A stretch of DNA of 64,000 nt, taken from Streptococcus sanguinis. Lineage in GTDB: Bacteria; Bacillota; Bacilli; Lactobacillales; Streptococcaceae. Shown piece by piece: positions 8,143 to 17,004 of the stretch (position 1 is its first letter; every line of letters starts with the position of its first letter). The position numbers and the translations under genes were made by a program. The DNA is taken from contig NZ_CP054570.1 of assembly GCF_013343115.1 (NCBI RefSeq), positions 1,860,001 through 1,924,000 of the forward strand, written 5' to 3'. The notes beneath the pieces were generated by a model. That model worked only from the letters and a program-made list of their open reading frames with translations, did no database searches and was not told the DNA's origin.

Positions 8143-8177
8143 ATAAGTCTGAAATTCATTTTAACAAAGGAGATATT

Positions 8178-10589
8178 ATGTCTAAATCATCCCTTCAAAA
8201 AACGGTTGTGCTTTTGAGCGCAGCGACTCTTGCGGCAGCTGTAAATGCTGTTCAAGCTGATGAGAATGCTCCAGCAGTCACCGCTAATCCTGCTCCAGTA
8301 GAAAGCAGCGCAGCGGAAGTAAAACCAACGACTGCTGCAAGTCCTACTGAAGCTACTGCGACACCAGAGAGCACGGAGCCTAGCTCTGCTATTTCCCCAG
8401 AAAATGCCAGCGGAAACGCTGATGCTCTGATGGCTATGGCTCGCAATGTCGCAGCTACTGAGGATACTAAGCCCGTGGAGGGACAGACTGTCGAGCTTCG
8501 TATCTTGGCAACGACTGACCTCCATACCAACTTGGTCAACTACGACTACTATCAGGACAAGCCGGTGGAGACCTTGGGACTGGCTAAAACAGCCGTGCTG
8601 ATCGAGAAAGCAAAGAAAGAAAATCCAAATGTCCTCTTGGTCGACAATGGCGATACCATCCAAGGAACGCCGCTTGGAACCTATAAGGCCATTGTAGATC
8701 CTGTGGAGAAGGGCGAGCAGCACCCTATGTACGCTGCTCTGCAAGCTCTGGGCTTTGAAGCTGGTACGCTAGGAAACCATGAGTTCAACTATGGTCTGGA
8801 CTATCTGAACCGTGTGATTGAGACAGCCGGCATGCCTCTTGTCAATGCCAATGTGCTGGATCCAGCGACTGGTAAATTCATCTATCAGCCTTACAAAATC
8901 ATCGAAAAGACCTTTACGGATACACAAGGCCGCTTGACGACTGTCAAGATTGGTGTGACAGGGATTGTACCGCCACAAATCCTCAACTGGGATAAAGCAA
9001 ACCTAGAAGGAAAAGTGGTCGTTCGCGATTCTGTTGAGGCTATTCGAGACATCATTCCTGAGATGCGCAAGGCAGGTGCAGACATCACTTTGGTGCTTTC
9101 TCACTCTGGTATCGGAGATGACAAGTATGAAAAAGGCGAGGAAAATGAAGGTTATCAAATCGCTAGCCTGCCAGGTGTGGATGCTGTTGTAACGGGCCAC
9201 TCCCACGCCGAATTCCCAAGCGGAAATGGAACTGGTTTCTACGAAAAATATCCTGGTGTAGACGGTGTCAACGGGAAAATCAACGGCACTCCAGTAACCA
9301 TGGCTGGAAAATACGGCGACCATCTGGGCGTCATTGACCTCAAGCTAAACTATACCGACGGTAAATGGAAAGTCACTGACAGCAAGGGCTCCATCCGCAA
9401 GGTGGATACCAAGTCTAATGTAGCAGATCAGCGCGTCATTGACATTGCTAAGGAATCCCATCAAGGGACTATCAACTATGTCCGACAGCAAGTCGGTACA
9501 ACGACTGCACCGATTACAAGCTACTTCTCTCTGGTCAAAGACGATCCATCTGTGCAAATCGTCAATAATGCTCAGCTTTGGTATGCTAAGCAAGAGCTGG
9601 CTGGCACGCCTGAAGCCAACCTTCCTATCCTGTCTGCAGCTGCTCCTTTCAAGGCGGGAACTCGCGGGGATGCAACGGCCTACACAGACATTCCAGCTGG
9701 TCCTATTGCCATCAAGAACGTAGCAGATCTCTATCTTTATGATAATGTCACAGCTATCCTCAAGGTCAACGGTGCCCAGCTCAAAGAATGGTTGGAAATG
9801 TCAGCTGGCCAGTTCAACACCATTGACCCAAATAATAACCAACCGCAAAATCTGGTCAATACTGACTACCGGACTTATAACTTTGATGTTATTGACGGTG
9901 TTACCTATGAGTTTGACATTACCCAGCCGAACAAATACGACCGCGAAGGCAAGCTGGCAAATCCAAATGCCAGCCGGGTCCGCGACCTTAAATATCAAGG
10001 CAAAGAGATTGACCCCAATCAGGAATTTATCGTCGTGACCAACAACTACCGGTCCAACGGTAACTTCCCAGGTGTTCGAGAAGCCAGCCTCAACCGCCTG
10101 CTCAATCTGGAAAACCGCCAAGCTATCATCAACTATATCTTAGCTGTCAAAAATATCAATCCAAGTGCAGATCAGAACTGGCATTTCGCTGATACCATCA
10201 AGGGACTGGACCTGCGCTTCCTGACAGCTGATAAGGCCAAGAACTTGATTGGTACTGACGGAGACATCGTCTATCTAGCAACCTCTGCCCAAGAAGGATT
10301 CGGCGAATACAAATTCGTCTACGTCGCACCGAAAACTGAACCGGTTCCTATTGAGCAACCAAGCTCTCCTACTATCGCAGTTGAAGCAGCCAACCTGCAG
10401 CATAGTAGAGTAGACTTCCCTGTCTTGACTGCTGTTGACCCTAGCACAAACAAGCAAGCATCCCACAGACAGGCAGGAACAGAAAGCCTCCCAGCAACCG
10501 GAGAAAAGACATCCTCGCTCGGACTCTTGGGACTTGTCATGACCGGACTTGCAGGAATCTTCGCCTTCAAAAAACGTGAAAGACAATAA
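8178..10589 (+). CDS. Wall-anchored 5'-nucleotidase / 2',3'-cyclic-nucleotide phosphodiesterase
   Basis: An 803-residue surface enzyme. A signal peptide (to VNAVQA) and an Ala/Pro/Thr/Ser-rich linker to about residue 100 precede a calcineurin-like metallophosphoesterase domain with TTDLHTN, DNGDTIQG, GNHEFNYG and TGHSHAEF as metal ligands. A 5'-nucleotidase C-terminal domain follows (TNNYRSNGNFPG). The end is a sortase signal: LPATG at about 771, hydrophobic stretch and KKRER tail. The DLHTN variant resembles SntA of S. suis and CdnP of S. agalactiae, which degrade extracellular cyclic (di)nucleotides and nucleotides and produce adenosine. That function here is inferred from family. AAAGGAGAT precedes the ATG. 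Confidence 0.9.
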   Translation: MSKSSLQKTVVLLSAATLAAAVNAVQADENAPAVTANPAPVESSAAEVKPTTAASPTEATATPESTEPSSAISPENASGNADALMAMARNVAATEDTKPVEGQTVELRILATTDLHTNLVNYDYYQDKPVETLGLAKTAVLIEKAKKENPNVLLVDNGDTIQGTPLGTYKAIVDPVEKGEQHPMYAALQALGFEAGTLGNHEFNYGLDYLNRVIETAGMPLVNANVLDPATGKFIYQPYKIIEKTFTDTQGRLTTVKIGVTGIVPPQILNWDKANLEGKVVVRDSVEAIRDIIPEMRKAGADITLVLSHSGIGDDKYEKGEENEGYQIASLPGVDAVVTGHSHAEFPSGNGTGFYEKYPGVDGVNGKINGTPVTMAGKYGDHLGVIDLKLNYTDGKWKVTDSKGSIRKVDTKSNVADQRVIDIAKESHQGTINYVRQQVGTTTAPITSYFSLVKDDPSVQIVNNAQLWYAKQELAGTPEANLPILSAAAPFKAGTRGDATAYTDIPAGPIAIKNVADLYLYDNVTAILKVNGAQLKEWLEMSAGQFNTIDPNNNQPQNLVNTDYRTYNFDVIDGVTYEFDITQPNKYDREGKLANPNASRVRDLKYQGKEIDPNQEFIVVTNNYRSNGNFPGVREASLNRLLNLENRQAIINYILAVKNINPSADQNWHFADTIKGLDLRFLTADKAKNLIGTDGDIVYLATSAQEGFGEYKFVYVAPKTEPVPIEQPSSPTIAVEAANLQHSRVDFPVLTAVDPSTNKQASHRQAGTESLPATGEKTSSLGLLGLVMTGLAGIFAFKKRERQ

Positions 10590-10596
10590 TGATTAA

Positions 10597-10627
10597 AAAA
10601 TCAGCAGCCAAAATGGCTGCTGATTTT
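10597..10627. terminator. Bidirectional terminator, nucleotidase/rsmE
   Basis: AAAATCAGCAGCC - AAAAT - GGCTGCTGATTTT, a 13-bp perfect stem with A and T tracts on both sides, between two convergent genes. Confidence 0.9.
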
Positions 10628-10632
10628 GCTTT

Positions 10633-11385
10633 TTAGAGACTGTCATTGCTCAATTCCAACAAAACACTGACTGCCGTCAAGGCGTAAAGCGGAGCTGTTT
10701 CAGCCCGCAGGATACGTGGACCTAGACCAGCCGATACAGCGCCTGCTTGGTCAAAGGCTGCTATTTCATCTGGCGAGAGACCGCCCTCCGGTCCGAAGAT
10801 AAAGAGCACTTTTGCGCCGGCTGCCAAGCCTGACAGAGCACTGACTAGAGCTGCAGTTTCTCCTGCTTTGGCCGATTCTTCATAGGCCACGATGATGCGG
10901 TCAAAATCTGCCAAGGTCGCCAGGAAGTCTGCTTTTTTATTAAAGAGCCGAATCTCAGGAATCAGATTTCGCTTACTCTGCTCCGCTGCTCCCTGAGCAA
11001 TTTTCTCTAGCTTTTCACTCTTTTTAGCCAGCTTTTTGCCATCCCACTTGGCCACCGACCAGTCCGCTGGAAAAGCCCAGATAGCACTGGCTCCTAGCTC
11101 CGTTACCTTCTGAGTGATAAACTCTAATTTATCACCCTTGGGAAAGCCTGAAGCAATGGTTACTTGAACCGGCAGCTCGGTATTGTCTGCTAGCTCCTCC
11201 AAGATTTCCAAGCTCTGTTGACTGGGGTCCAAAACCCGAGCCAGTCGCTTCACGCCATCATCAAAGACTAGTGTAACTTGGTCGCCCTCTTTGAGGCGCA
11301 TGACTGAAAACATATGTTTGGCCGTGTCCTTATCCGTGACCGCCAGAGGAGACTGAGGACTTCCTTTTATAAAATACTGCTGCAT
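10633..11385 (-). CDS. rsmE: 16S rRNA (uracil-1498-N3)-methyltransferase
   Basis: A 250-residue SPOUT-class methyltransferase that modifies U1498 of 16S rRNA in the 30S subunit. The SAM-binding trefoil-knot motifs are clear: FIFGPEGGLSPDE near residue 195 and LGPRILRAETAPLYAL near 222. The N-terminal PUA-like part begins MQQYFIKGSPQSPLAV. Its ATG directly abuts the TAG of prmA, so the two are translationally coupled, as in other Firmicutes. Length and motifs are normal. Confidence 0.95.
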   Translation of the reverse strand: MQQYFIKGSPQSPLAVTDKDTAKHMFSVMRLKEGDQVTLVFDDGVKRLARVLDPSQQSLEILEELADNTELPVQVTIASGFPKGDKLEFITQKVTELGASAIWAFPADWSVAKWDGKKLAKKSEKLEKIAQGAAEQSKRNLIPEIRLFNKKADFLATLADFDRIIVAYEESAKAGETAALVSALSGLAAGAKVLFIFGPEGGLSPDEIAAFDQAGAVSAGLGPRILRAETAPLYALTAVSVLLELSNDSL

Positions 11386-12339
11386 CTAACCACCTATCAC
11401 GCCTGAAATGTCTTGCGTTTTCTTAAAGACACAGGCATTCCACTCGCCCTGAATCATATGAGTTTCTAGGAAAAATCCTGCTGCTTCTGCTGACTCGCGC
11501 ACCATTTCCCACTTCTCAGAAATAATCCCACTCATAATCAGATAGCCCTCATCCTTGACCAAACGGTAGGCATCCTCTGTCAGATGGACGAGAATATCGG
11601 CCAAGATGTTGGCAACAATGACATCCGCCTCGATTTCTACGCCTCGAAGAAGATTACCCGGTGCCACATGGATGTTCTCCATACCTGGATTGAGCTCAAT
11701 ATTTTCCTGAGCCACGCGCACCGCCACCTCGTCTAAATCATAAGCGTAGATGTCCTTAGCGCCCAAGAGAGAGCTGGCAATGGAGAGAACGCCACTGCCT
11801 GTACCCACATCCAGCACCGTTTCTCCGCCTCGTAAGACCTGCTCCAAAGCAAAGAGGCTCATCTTGGTCGTTGGGTGAGTGCCCGTACCAAAGGCCATGC
11901 CAGGATCCAGCTTGATAATCTTCTCACCAGCTGTCGCCTCATACTCCGTCCATGACGGCACAATTGTCAAGTCATGGGTAATCCGAGCCGGCTCAAAGTA
12001 TTTCTTCCAATTGTCCGCCCAGTCTTCCTCAGCCAGTTCCTGCCGAGTCAGCTGAATATCGCCCGTCTCCAATCCGAAGCCATCCAGCTCAGTCAGACGC
12101 TCATTGGCCTGGGCTGCAACAGCCTCTATATCCACAGAATCCGGATAGTAGCCGGTAATCCGAACCCGCTCGCTCTGCTCAACTTCTGGAAAAAGCTCAC
12201 CATACTGGTCGACCTGCCCCAGATAATCTGCGCTGTCATCGATAGCCACGCCCTGACTGCCCAGCTCGATCAGAATATTCGAGGCTGCTTCCTCCGCCTC
12301 ACGCTTCACTTCAATCGTTAATTCCTGCCAAGTGTCCAT
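11386..12339 (-). CDS. prmA: Ribosomal protein L11 methyltransferase
   Basis: A 317-residue enzyme that trimethylates ribosomal protein L11. The Rossmann-fold SAM motif is [15 protein letters not shown], preceded by [15 protein letters not shown] and followed by [13 protein letters not shown], all PrmA hallmarks. I choose the ATG at 12339 ([11 protein letters not shown]), which matches the conserved family N-terminus; one more ATG directly precedes it. No strong SD is visible. It is followed without gap by rsmE. Upstream lie about 140 bases with an inverted repeat and then the GNAT gene on the same strand. Confidence 0.95.
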   Translation of the reverse strand: MDTWQELTIEVKREAEEAASNILIELGSQGVAIDDSADYLGQVDQYGELFPEVEQSERVRITGYYPDSVDIEAVAAQANERLTELDGFGLETGDIQLTRQELAEEDWADNWKKYFEPARITHDLTIVPSWTEYEATAGEKIIKLDPGMAFGTGTHPTTKMSLFALEQVLRGGETVLDVGTGSGVLSIASSLLGAKDIYAYDLDEVAVRVAQENIELNPGMENIHVAPGNLLRGVEIEADVIVANILADILVHLTEDAYRLVKDEGYLIMSGIISEKWEMVRESAEAAGFFLETHMIQGEWNACVFKKTQDISGVIGG

Positions 12340-12443
12340 CATTAAAATACCAAGCCCGTAAAACACAGAGTCAAAATAGGAAATTCTCTGACAAGTCTTA
12401 TGTCTAAGAGAACCTTATCTTTTTGCCACAGTGTTTAGGGCGG

Positions 12444-12468
12444 GTTCAGTTTAGAAATTTAACTGAAC
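12444..12468. repeat. Inverted repeat between prmA and the GNAT gene
   Basis: GTTCAGTT and AACTGAAC arms around a 9-nt centre. There is no T run on the minus strand, so it is either a weak terminator for the GNAT gene or an operator near the prmA promoter. I cannot decide. Confidence 0.4.
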
Positions 12469-12482
12469 AATCCTTTCTTTGT

Positions 12483-12953
12483 TTATTTCATTGTCTTCGT
12501 CATGTAAACCATATCCATGCCCTCTTTTTCGGGCTCCGTATGGGTCTGATGATAGCCGTTTTTCTCATAAAAAGCCACCATGCCTTTATCCTGGAAAACC
12601 GTACACAAATCCCATTTCATAATGGTAGAGAATGTCTCCTCTATCAGGCCAAGCCCCTCAGAGCCATATCCTTTATTCTGGTGCTCTGGCAAAATCGCCA
12701 CTGTCCCAATCCAGCCTGCTGTCTGTTCATCATTTGTATTCAAGCGGATAAAGCCCAGAATCTTCTCGCCGTCTTTGACAAAATAATAAAAACTATTGGG
12801 CCGCTCAACCAGCTTCCAGCGAATCCGCTCTCGCTCCTCCAGATAGGGGTCGTATTGATCCTGATATTTTTCATAAACAGCCTTAAAACTCGCTCGCTGA
12901 ATGGCAATAATGGTCTCTAAATCCTCAGCTCCCGCCCGCTCAATATGAATCAT
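12483..12953 (-). CDS. GNAT-family N-acetyltransferase
   Basis: A 156-residue single-domain acetyltransferase. The acetyl-CoA pyrophosphate loop is IGTVAILPEHQNKGYGSEGL around residue 80 (Q/RxxGxG/A type), and the C-terminal part FYEKNGYHQTHTEPEKEG has the usual YEKxGF-like motif. The substrate cannot be read from sequence. It overlaps the end of the NUDIX gene by 4 nt (ATGA), so DUF3013, NUDIX and GNAT appear to form one operon. Confidence 0.85.
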   Translation of the reverse strand: MIHIERAGAEDLETIIAIQRASFKAVYEKYQDQYDPYLEERERIRWKLVERPNSFYYFVKDGEKILGFIRLNTNDEQTAGWIGTVAILPEHQNKGYGSEGLGLIEETFSTIMKWDLCTVFQDKGMVAFYEKNGYHQTHTEPEKEGMDMVYMTKTMK

Positions 12954-13402
12954 GCTCGCACCTCCAAATAATCTCTTAACCTGTCCTGCAGCTGCGGAAT
13001 AACCTTTTCATCTGCTAAAAACTGGCTCACATCCATCATCTGATAAGCCTGGCCCTCATCACCAAAGATGATGCTGGCAAATTCTTCCTGAGTGATGGTT
13101 CCCACCATAAAAATAGAGGTTTTTTCTGGATCAAGCATTCCTTGATATTCCTTAGCCCAGTCAATAGCCGCTTCTTCAAGCTTAAAACTAAGCTCTTCGA
13201 AAACTTCCCTTTGGACACATTCAAAAGGCGTTTCCTCGTCCTCGCGGCCACCGCCCGGTAACTCCCACATATTGAGCCAAGGAATGGTTGAAATATCGTC
13301 TCGCAAGATAGTCAGTAGCTTATCATCACAGAGCAAGGCAATCTTGCAGCCAGAAAACTCCATCTGTTTGTGCAGCAAATCTAGTCCTTCTTCATCTGTC
13401 AT
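12950..13402 (-). CDS. NUDIX hydrolase
   Basis: A 150-residue NUDIX protein. The box is complete, from GGGREDEETPFECVQ to REVFEELSF, giving the G-x5-E-x7-RExxEE pattern that binds Mg2+ and cleaves nucleoside diphosphates linked to another moiety. A WLNMWELPGG segment precedes it. The specific substrate is unknown; house-cleaning of oxidised or non-canonical nucleotides is one option. Its start is 9 nt after the DUF3013 stop and its end overlaps the GNAT start. Confidence 0.85.
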   Translation of the reverse strand: MTDEEGLDLLHKQMEFSGCKIALLCDDKLLTILRDDISTIPWLNMWELPGGGREDEETPFECVQREVFEELSFKLEEAAIDWAKEYQGMLDPEKTSIFMVGTITQEEFASIIFGDEGQAYQMMDVSQFLADEKVIPQLQDRLRDYLEVRA

Positions 13403-13411
13403 CAGCGCCTC

Positions 13412-13882
13412 CTAATACCTCGGATATGAATAAAATTCTGTCTCAGCCAAGTCAGCTCTGCCATTTTCAAAAGCCTCAGCATTCCAAGCCATCTCAAACT
13501 CTGCCGCCTCTGAATCTGCTAAAAAGTCCATGAGCGCATCAAGGCCAGACTCAGCTGTTTGGCTTAGGAAATCCACGAAATAAGCCAAAAACTCCCGTGA
13601 CAGCCCTTTCTTCGGCTCATAGGGCAGGGCAGCCAGATAGTCCTCGGCCTCAAAACGAGACTTGACCGGATTATAGAAAAGCACGGCTTCCTCAAAGTAA
13701 ATATCCTCAGCCGAGGCATTGCCCTCAGCATCAACCGTCTCAATCCCGCCTGGATTTTGCACCTCAAGAAGAAAGGCTACTTCCACCGCGTGATTCTTCT
13801 TGTCCCAGTTTATCTCATAGTCAAAAGGAAAGCTCTTCCCCATTTCCTCGTCCAATATCTCCAAAAAACCGTACTTAGCCAT
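13412..13882 (-). CDS. DUF3013-family protein
   Basis: A 156-residue acidic soluble protein beginning MAKYGFLEILDEEM. I recognise it as DUF3013, a streptococcal family of unknown function found next to rarA or prmA. No catalytic motif or membrane segment is visible; the region YFEEAVLFYNPVKSRFEAEDYL is the best preserved block. It heads the operon with the NUDIX and GNAT genes and is divergent from rarA. AAAGAGGAAATC precedes the ATG. Confidence 0.7.
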   Translation of the reverse strand: MAKYGFLEILDEEMGKSFPFDYEINWDKKNHAVEVAFLLEVQNPGGIETVDAEGNASAEDIYFEEAVLFYNPVKSRFEAEDYLAALPYEPKKGLSREFLAYFVDFLSQTAESGLDALMDFLADSEAAEFEMAWNAEAFENGRADLAETEFYSYPRY

Positions 13883-13969
13883 GATTTCCTCTTTTCATTG
13901 TGATAAAATATTACTATCTACAATAGTAACACAAAAAGCCAAGAAAAACACTTGCAGAAAGGAAATCTT

Positions 13970-15238
13970 ATGCCAGAAAACCTAGCCCTGCGCATGCGGC
14001 CTACTGACATTGACCAGATCATCGGCCAGCAGCATCTGGTCGGACCTGGAAAAATCATCCGTCGCATGGTTGAAGCTAACCGCCTGTCCTCGATGATCCT
14101 CTACGGACCACCCGGCATCGGCAAGACCTCTATCGCCTCGGCTATTGCCGGCACAACTAAATACGCCTTTCGGACCTTTAACGCCACCGTAGATAGCAAG
14201 AAACGCCTGCAGGAAATCGCTGAAGAAGCGAAATTTTCCGGCGGACTGGTGCTCCTGCTGGACGAGATTCACCGCTTGGACAAGACCAAGCAAGACTTTC
14301 TACTGCCGCTATTAGAAAGCGGTCTGGTCATCATGATTGGAGCGACGACAGAAAATCCTTTCTTTTCTGTCACTCCTGCTATCAGAAGCCGCGTTCAGAT
14401 ATTTGAGCTTGAACCCCTAAGCAACGACGACATCCGGATGGCCATTCAGCTAGCCTTGAAGGATAAGGAAAGAGGATTTGATTTCCCAGTGGAGCTAGAC
14501 GATGAAGCTCTAGACTTTATTGGCATCTCTACCAACGGAGACCTGCGCTCCGCCTATAATTCGCTGGATTTAGCCGTGCTCTCTACCCCAGAAGATGACA
14601 AGGGCATTCGCCACATCACGCTCGATGTCATGGAAAACAGCCTGCAAAAGAGCTATATCACCATGGATAAGGACGGGGACGGCCATTACGATGTCCTCTC
14701 TGCCCTGCAGAAGTCCATCCGTGGCTCCGATGTCAATGCTAGCCTCCACTACGCAGCTCGCCTCGTTGAGGCAGGAGACCTGCCTAGCCTAGCTCGACGC
14801 TTGACCGTTATCGCTTACGAGGATATTGGCTTGGCAAATCCAGACGCTCAAGTTCATACCGTTACAGCTCTGGAGGCAGCTCAGCGGATCGGTTTTCCTG
14901 AAGCTCGTATCCTTATCGCCAACATTGTTATTGACCTTGCACTTTCGCCCAAGTCCAACTCAGCCTATCTGGCCATGGACAAGGCCTTAGCTGACTTACG
15001 AAAGAATGGAAATCTTCCCATTCCCCGCCACTTACGCGACGGCCACTATGCAGGAAGCAAGGAATTGGGTAATGCTCAGGGCTATCTCTACCCTCACTCC
15101 TATCCTGGCAATTGGGTCAAGCAGGACTATCTGCCCGACAAGATTAAAGACGCCAATTATTTCACTCCCAATGAAAATGGCAAGTACGAGCGAGCCCTTG
15201 GATTGACCAAGGATAAGATTGATGACTTAAAAAAATGA
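13970..15238 (+). CDS. rarA: Replication-associated recombination protein A (AAA+ ATPase)
   Basis: A 422-residue clamp-loader-like ATPase (RarA/MgsA/WRNIP1 family) that acts at stalled replication forks. Walker A is GPPGIGKTS, Walker B is LLLDEIHR, sensor 1 is GATTENPFF, and the C-terminal tetramerisation domain contains LARRLTVIAYEDIGLA and GHYAGSKELGN. The ATG at 13970 (MPENLALRMRP) is used because AAAGGAAA lies 5 nt upstream; an in-frame TTG at 13952 is less likely. It is followed by the 6S RNA gene on the same strand. Confidence 0.95.
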   Translation: MPENLALRMRPTDIDQIIGQQHLVGPGKIIRRMVEANRLSSMILYGPPGIGKTSIASAIAGTTKYAFRTFNATVDSKKRLQEIAEEAKFSGGLVLLLDEIHRLDKTKQDFLLPLLESGLVIMIGATTENPFFSVTPAIRSRVQIFELEPLSNDDIRMAIQLALKDKERGFDFPVELDDEALDFIGISTNGDLRSAYNSLDLAVLSTPEDDKGIRHITLDVMENSLQKSYITMDKDGDGHYDVLSALQKSIRGSDVNASLHYAARLVEAGDLPSLARRLTVIAYEDIGLANPDAQVHTVTALEAAQRIGFPEARILIANIVIDLALSPKSNSAYLAMDKALADLRKNGNLPIPRHLRDGHYAGSKELGNAQGYLYPHSYPGNWVKQDYLPDKIKDANYFTPNENGKYERALGLTKDKIDDLKK

Positions 15239-15270
15239 TGACATCGTTTGCAAAAAATCACATTTTTCTC

Positions 15271-15301
15271 TTGAATTTTTCAAAATTTATGGTATTATAA
15301 T
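15271..15301 (+). promoter_or_regulatory. Promoter of the 6S RNA gene
   Basis: TTGAAT at 15271-15276; TATAAT at 15296-15301 (19-nt spacer) or TATTAT at 15293-15298 (16 nt). Either places the transcript start near 15305-15309, just before the closing stem of the RNA. Confidence 0.6.
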
Positions 15302-15307
15302 TATAGA

Positions 15308-15500
15308 AACGCTGTGGTGTACGACTTCACACTTAAGTGTTGACCGACTATTTTTTGTATTATTAGGGAAACAAAAGACTTCTAACAGCATGCAGGCCGT
15401 GTCACGCGGAAGCAGCTTCAGTTAGAGCGAGTTGCCCACCTGCTTAATTGCGCGGGTTCAATACAAATCGTGAAGGTCCGGCACCAATACAGCTTTTTCT
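15308..15500 (+). ncRNA. ssrS: 6S RNA
   Basis: Between rarA and tRNA-Lys lies a transcript-sized stretch whose ends pair in the 6S manner: GCTGT-GGTG and GACTTCAC near the 5' end pair with GTGAAGGTC, CACC and ACAGC near the 3' end (15489-15493), leaving a long central open region. A T run follows at once. 6S RNA mimics an open promoter and sequesters the sigma-70-type RNA polymerase holoenzyme in stationary phase. Position, length (about 190 nt), promoter and closing stem support the call; no covariance search was possible. Confidence 0.75.
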
Positions 15501-15503
15501 ATT

Positions 15504-15576
15504 GCCTCCTTAGCTCAGCTGGCAGAGCAGCGGACTCTTAATCCGTGGGTCGCAGGTTCGATCCCTGCAGGGGGCA
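15504..15576 (+). tRNA. tRNA-Lys (anticodon CTT)
   Basis: A full cloverleaf: acceptor GCCTCCT/AGGGGGC with discriminator A, D arm GCTC/GAGC, anticodon stem CGGA/TCCG with loop CTCTTAA giving anticodon CTT, variable loop TGGGTC, T arm GCAGG-TTCGATC-CCTGC. CCA is not encoded. Its 3' end is the attachment site of the downstream mobile element; the tRNA itself is left intact. Confidence 0.95.
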
Positions 15577-15577
15577 T
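15566..15577 (+). repeat. Attachment site attL (12-bp direct repeat)
   Basis: TGCAGGGGGCAT at the 3' end of tRNA-Lys, identical to 21575-21586. The pair bounds the integrated element. Confidence 0.85.
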
Positions 15578-15591
15578 CTACATACAACAGG

Positions 15592-15619
15592 AAAAAGCCT
15601 TGATTTACAAGGCTTTTTT
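15592..15619. terminator. Terminator after tRNA-Lys, left copy
   Basis: AAAAAGCCTTG - ATTTA - CAAGGCTTTTTT. The same 28 bases occur at 21600-21627, beyond attR. One copy belongs to the chromosome and the other arrived with the element, so integration keeps a terminator after the tRNA and also ends integrase transcription. Confidence 0.85.
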
Positions 15620-15663
15620 GTTTGTCTATAACTGATTTGCCCCATCATTTGCCCCACATTTTT

Positions 15664-16803
15664 TTATGAGCAATCTTTCCAGACATCTCTAATTTGATTA
15701 AATTCCTCAAAAATTTTCTCTTCTAAAGTGTGTCCATATACTTCTACTAACATTGAAATATCTCTATGCCCTAGAATTTTTGCAATAACTCCAAGGTCAA
15801 ATCCTTTGTGCCAGAGGTAGCTTCCATAGGTATGACGTGCTCCTTTTGTCGTGATAATTGGATAAATATCTAATTCATTTAAAAGAACACTCAAAGCTTT
15901 ATTGACACTTGCAATGTCTGGTACCAAGTGAATATATCCATAATGCTGAAAAATCATTTTATACCTATTCTTGATTCCTAGCTCTTTATTAGCCTTCTCT
16001 TGTTCAATTTTTAGGACTTGTAATATCTTGATACATTCTTCGTCTATCGGTACCACCCGAATAGACGTTTTGTTTTTTGGAGGGACAAATTTATGAGTAA
16101 GGGTATTAAACCTCCTATATGTTTTTAGCAGTCCTCTGTCAAAGTCAACTTCATTCCAAGTTAACGCTATTAACTCTCCAAACCTCATACCTGTTTTTAA
16201 TAGAAAATAGACGATATAAGGAACAATTGAATGTTGGTAATCAAATTTTCTCTTTACTGCTAAAAGTAAATCCAGATAGTCCTTTTCTGTATGTAAATAT
16301 TTCTCTTCTGTCATCTGTTGTTCTTTGGATGAAAATAACTCGACATGTTGTGTAAAATCATCTATTAGAACTTTGTCGGCAATTGCCATTTGGATGCTCT
16401 GATGAATCCCAGTATTCAATCTACCAAGAAAATTTCTACCAACTGTTTGCCCATACTTATTCATTATTCTTTGGTATTCACTCGCACGAATTTGAGTGAC
16501 TTTTTTATTTCCAAATAATCTTTCAATTGTGTTTTTACGGAGAAGATATTTTTTCTTTGTCTCTTCCGACCTACTACTCGGTAGAATTTTTAGTTCAAGC
16601 CATTCTTGATACAGATCTACAAGAGAAATATCTCTAGAAATTCTTTTTCCTAAACGAAGTTCTTGCAGAATCGGTTCAGCTTCTGACTCTGCAAGTTTTT
16701 TTGTTTTAAAACCGCTATTATGAGCAACAGTTTTTCCTTCGCTACGAATTTCATAGGTCCATAAATTACTATCTCCTCGCTTTCGATAACGAACACTTGC
16801 CAT
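15664..16803 (-). CDS. int: Tyrosine site-specific integrase
   Basis: A 379-residue phage-type integrase that would catalyse recombination between the element and the tRNA-Lys 3' end. An AP2-like arm-binding domain (MASVRYRKRGDSNLWTYEIR) and SAM-like core-binding domain lead to the catalytic domain with TGMRFGELIAL (Arg), PPKNKTSIRVVPI (Lys region), the box-II stretch TKGARHTYGSYL (Arg-His), GHRDISMLVEVY and the nucleophile Tyr in VYGHT. The first residue of the usual H-x-x-R is Lys here. It ends 80 nt from attL, the standard location, and overlaps the order int-xis-rep of streptococcal elements. Confidence 0.93.
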   Translation of the reverse strand: MASVRYRKRGDSNLWTYEIRSEGKTVAHNSGFKTKKLAESEAEPILQELRLGKRISRDISLVDLYQEWLELKILPSSRSEETKKKYLLRKNTIERLFGNKKVTQIRASEYQRIMNKYGQTVGRNFLGRLNTGIHQSIQMAIADKVLIDDFTQHVELFSSKEQQMTEEKYLHTEKDYLDLLLAVKRKFDYQHSIVPYIVYFLLKTGMRFGELIALTWNEVDFDRGLLKTYRRFNTLTHKFVPPKNKTSIRVVPIDEECIKILQVLKIEQEKANKELGIKNRYKMIFQHYGYIHLVPDIASVNKALSVLLNELDIYPIITTKGARHTYGSYLWHKGFDLGVIAKILGHRDISMLVEVYGHTLEEKIFEEFNQIRDVWKDCS

Positions 16804-16804
16804 A

Positions 16805-16993
16805 TTACGCCACCTCAGTTCCTAGAATCTCATTTACAACACTTTTTGGAACAACCATCAAACGTTTGCGATTATAAAATGTATAGCCTCGTGAGACAAG
16901 TAATTCTCTTGCCTGATGAATGATATCATTTGCTGTATGAGGGCGATAGCCCATTTCAATTAATTCTTTGTTACTAATTAAATTATTGTCCAT
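16805..16993 (-). CDS. DUF3173 excisionase-like protein
   Basis: A 62-residue protein beginning MDNNLISNKELIEMGYRPHT, with a predicted winged-helix fold and a C-terminal basic strand YNRKRLMVVPKSVV. It matches DUF3173, small proteins encoded just before the integrase in streptococcal integrative elements and regarded as recombination directionality factors. It ends one nucleotide before the integrase start, so the two are translationally coupled. GGAGGATAACT precedes the ATG. The excisionase role is inferred from family and context. Confidence 0.8.
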   Translation of the reverse strand: MDNNLISNKELIEMGYRPHTANDIIHQARELLVSRGYTFYNRKRLMVVPKSVVNEILGTEVA

Positions 16994-17004
16994 AGTTATC
17001 CTCC